7,304 bases of DNA. Source: Thermoplasmata archaeon (GTDB lineage Archaea > Thermoplasmatota > Thermoplasmata > Thermoplasmatales > Thermoplasmataceae). This document shows, in pieces, positions 7,012-7,304 of the stretch. Below the pieces are notes generated by a model. The model saw only the letters and a list, made by a program, of their open reading frames with translations, did not search any database and had not been told where the DNA came from. The position numbers and the translations under genes are program-made. The DNA lies in assembly GCA_021835265.1 (NCBI GenBank), contig JAKBQK010000437.1, positions 1 to 7,304 of the forward strand, given 5' to 3'. Numbering within the stretch: position 1 is the first letter of the stretch; the number at the start of each line of letters is the position of its first letter.

Positions 7012-7138
7012 TATTGATTTGTTCCCTTTTCTTTGATCATCACCTCTCTCTTTAACTTTTCTGGTGGTCTTTGTATGTTCTACTATTCACCGCTGTGCGG
7101 TATTCTGACTTACATTTACAGGGATGCCGGAGCTAGTC
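7012..7138 (-). repeat. 127-bp direct repeat, copy 2: non-coding 3' end of the right-hand IS110 element
   Basis: It aligns without gaps to 1671-1797, with four substitutions in 127. In this copy the central hairpin ACCGC-TGT-GCGGT (7089-7101) is perfect. The minus strand also carries GAGGTGATGATC, a strong ribosome-binding-like string followed by ATGATCAAAGAAAAGGG. The reading frames after it differ between the copies and stop within 12 to 26 codons, so a conserved protein is not supported. Confidence 0.9.
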
Positions 7139-7179
7139 TAAATTGGGCTGCATTGCAGCATGAATTCACTCAGCTCCGG
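7073..7179 (-). ncRNA. Candidate bridge RNA of the right-hand IS110 element
   Basis: Read on the transposase strand, two modules of the same form follow one another. Module 1 has the 8-bp stem CCGGAGCU/AGCUCCGG (7172-7179 with 7127-7134), a 12/12-nt internal loop, and hairpin GCUGC-AAU-GCAGC (7147-7159). Module 2 has stem GUA-aa-UGU/ACAUAC (7112-7119 with 7073-7078), a 10/10-nt internal loop, and hairpin ACCGC-ACA-GCGGU (7089-7101). The module 2 hairpin is supported by three pairing-preserving changes between the repeat copies. IS110-family bridge RNAs carry a target-binding and a donor-binding internal loop, and in the IS1111 group they are encoded downstream of the transposase, as here. The RNA would start within or before the transposase stop codon. 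No promoter or RNA evidence is available; the true ends are unknown. Confidence 0.45.
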
Positions 7180-7304
7180 TCACGCCTCTCATAAACCGCA
7201 TATTCCATGCGGCGTTTGAGCATGTAGTATATCATACGCAGCAGATGTCTTGCTGCTGCGATCTTTGCCTTGTTTGATCCAGAACGAAGGGATATCCTCC
7301 TGTA
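7170..7304 (-). CDS. IS110-family transposase, C-terminal 44 residues (runs off right edge)
   Basis: The minus strand is open from the window edge to TGA at 7170-7172. It reads YRRISLRSGSNKAKIAAARH then LLRMIYYMLKRRMEYAVYER and RDRS. This is the basic helical tail that ends IS110 transposases. It parallels the tail of the broken copy at 485-1460 (FYRRMSSRKGKSKALVASAN, then LLKMVYWILMEKR). Shared spacing FYRR-x-S-R-x-G-x-x-KA-x-x-A-A and Y-x-h-L-x-x-R leaves little doubt about the family, though the two are clearly different elements. No lesion is visible in this part. The DEDD and serine-bearing domains lie beyond the window, so activity cannot be judged. The stop codon overlaps the base of the candidate bridge RNA. 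Confidence 0.8.
   Translation of the reverse strand, partial: YRRISLRSGSNKAKIAAARHLLRMIYYMLKRRMEYAVYERRDRS

Larger units (their letters stand above)
7012..7304 (-). mobile_element. Second IS110-family element, 3' (right) end, continuing past the window
   Basis: On the minus strand this comprises the transposase C-terminus, a 31-bp gap, and the conserved 127-bp non-coding end. The boundary is placed at 7012 because similarity to the other copy stops there. Beyond it the flanks differ (CCTATG in copy 1, TAGTAG in copy 2, minus-strand sense). IS110 elements generally lack long terminal inverted repeats and target duplications, and none is seen. The other end lies outside the window. Confidence 0.7.

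Noticed and set aside
7012..7047. Short minus-strand ORF starting in GAGGTGATGATCAAAG within the 127-bp repeat
   Set aside because: The ribosome-binding string touches the ATG with no spacing, and the frame ends in 12 codons in one copy and 26 unrelated codons in the other. No conserved peptide is encoded.
7005..7138. CRISPR-like or tandem repeat array
   Set aside because: The 127-bp sequence occurs only twice, 5.3 kb apart, and is tied to an IS110 gene. There is no spacer pattern or cas gene.

Overview
The window looks archaeal, most likely from an acidophile of the Thermoplasmata (Thermoplasmatales-like). The support is indirect: moderately AT-rich DNA, AGA/AGG and ATA codon preference, a TATA box about 25 bp ahead of an apparently leaderless gene, GGTGAT-type ribosome-binding motifs, and IS110 and IS4-type transposases. 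No rRNA, tRNA or taxon marker gene is present, so the lineage is an inference.

Layout. Positions 1-336 hold, on the minus strand, the first 112 codons of a small-molecule or sugar SAM-dependent methyltransferase that runs off the left edge. Its TATA box is at 357-366. Next, on the plus strand, is an IS110-family transposase gene broken by one frameshift (near 590) and one stop codon (1269-1271) but otherwise well preserved, with a fold-rich 3' flank to about 1645. A 127-bp sequence follows (1671-1797, first copy of a direct repeat), then about 600 bp with no recognisable gene. The core of the window is a tight plus-strand operon, 2414-6078: GDP-mannose 4,6-dehydratase, GDP-perosamine synthase-like aminotransferase and a Wzx-type flippase. 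After it comes a decayed IS4-type transposase (about 6179-6765), an unassigned open stretch (to 6906), the second copy of the 127-bp repeat (7012-7138), and the 3' end of a second IS110 transposase on the minus strand (7170-7304, running off the right edge).

How it works together. The dehydratase makes GDP-4-keto-6-deoxymannose from GDP-mannose. The aminotransferase would convert this to GDP-perosamine (4-amino-4,6-dideoxymannose). The flippase would carry a lipid-linked glycan containing such a sugar across the membrane. The methyltransferase next door may modify the same surface glycan. The cassette sits between mobile elements, as expected for an exchangeable surface-glycan island.

Most interesting signal. 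The 127-bp repeat is the non-coding 3' end of the right-hand IS110 element. The two copies differ at only four positions. Three of these lie in one hairpin, and all three keep base pairing, but only in RNA read in the transposase direction. Together with the sequence just before it, the RNA can fold into two modules of the same design: outer stem, symmetric internal loop of 12/12 or 10/10 nt, and a 5-bp hairpin with a 3-nt loop. This is the layout expected of an IS110/IS1111-type bridge RNA. It is a prediction from sequence alone.
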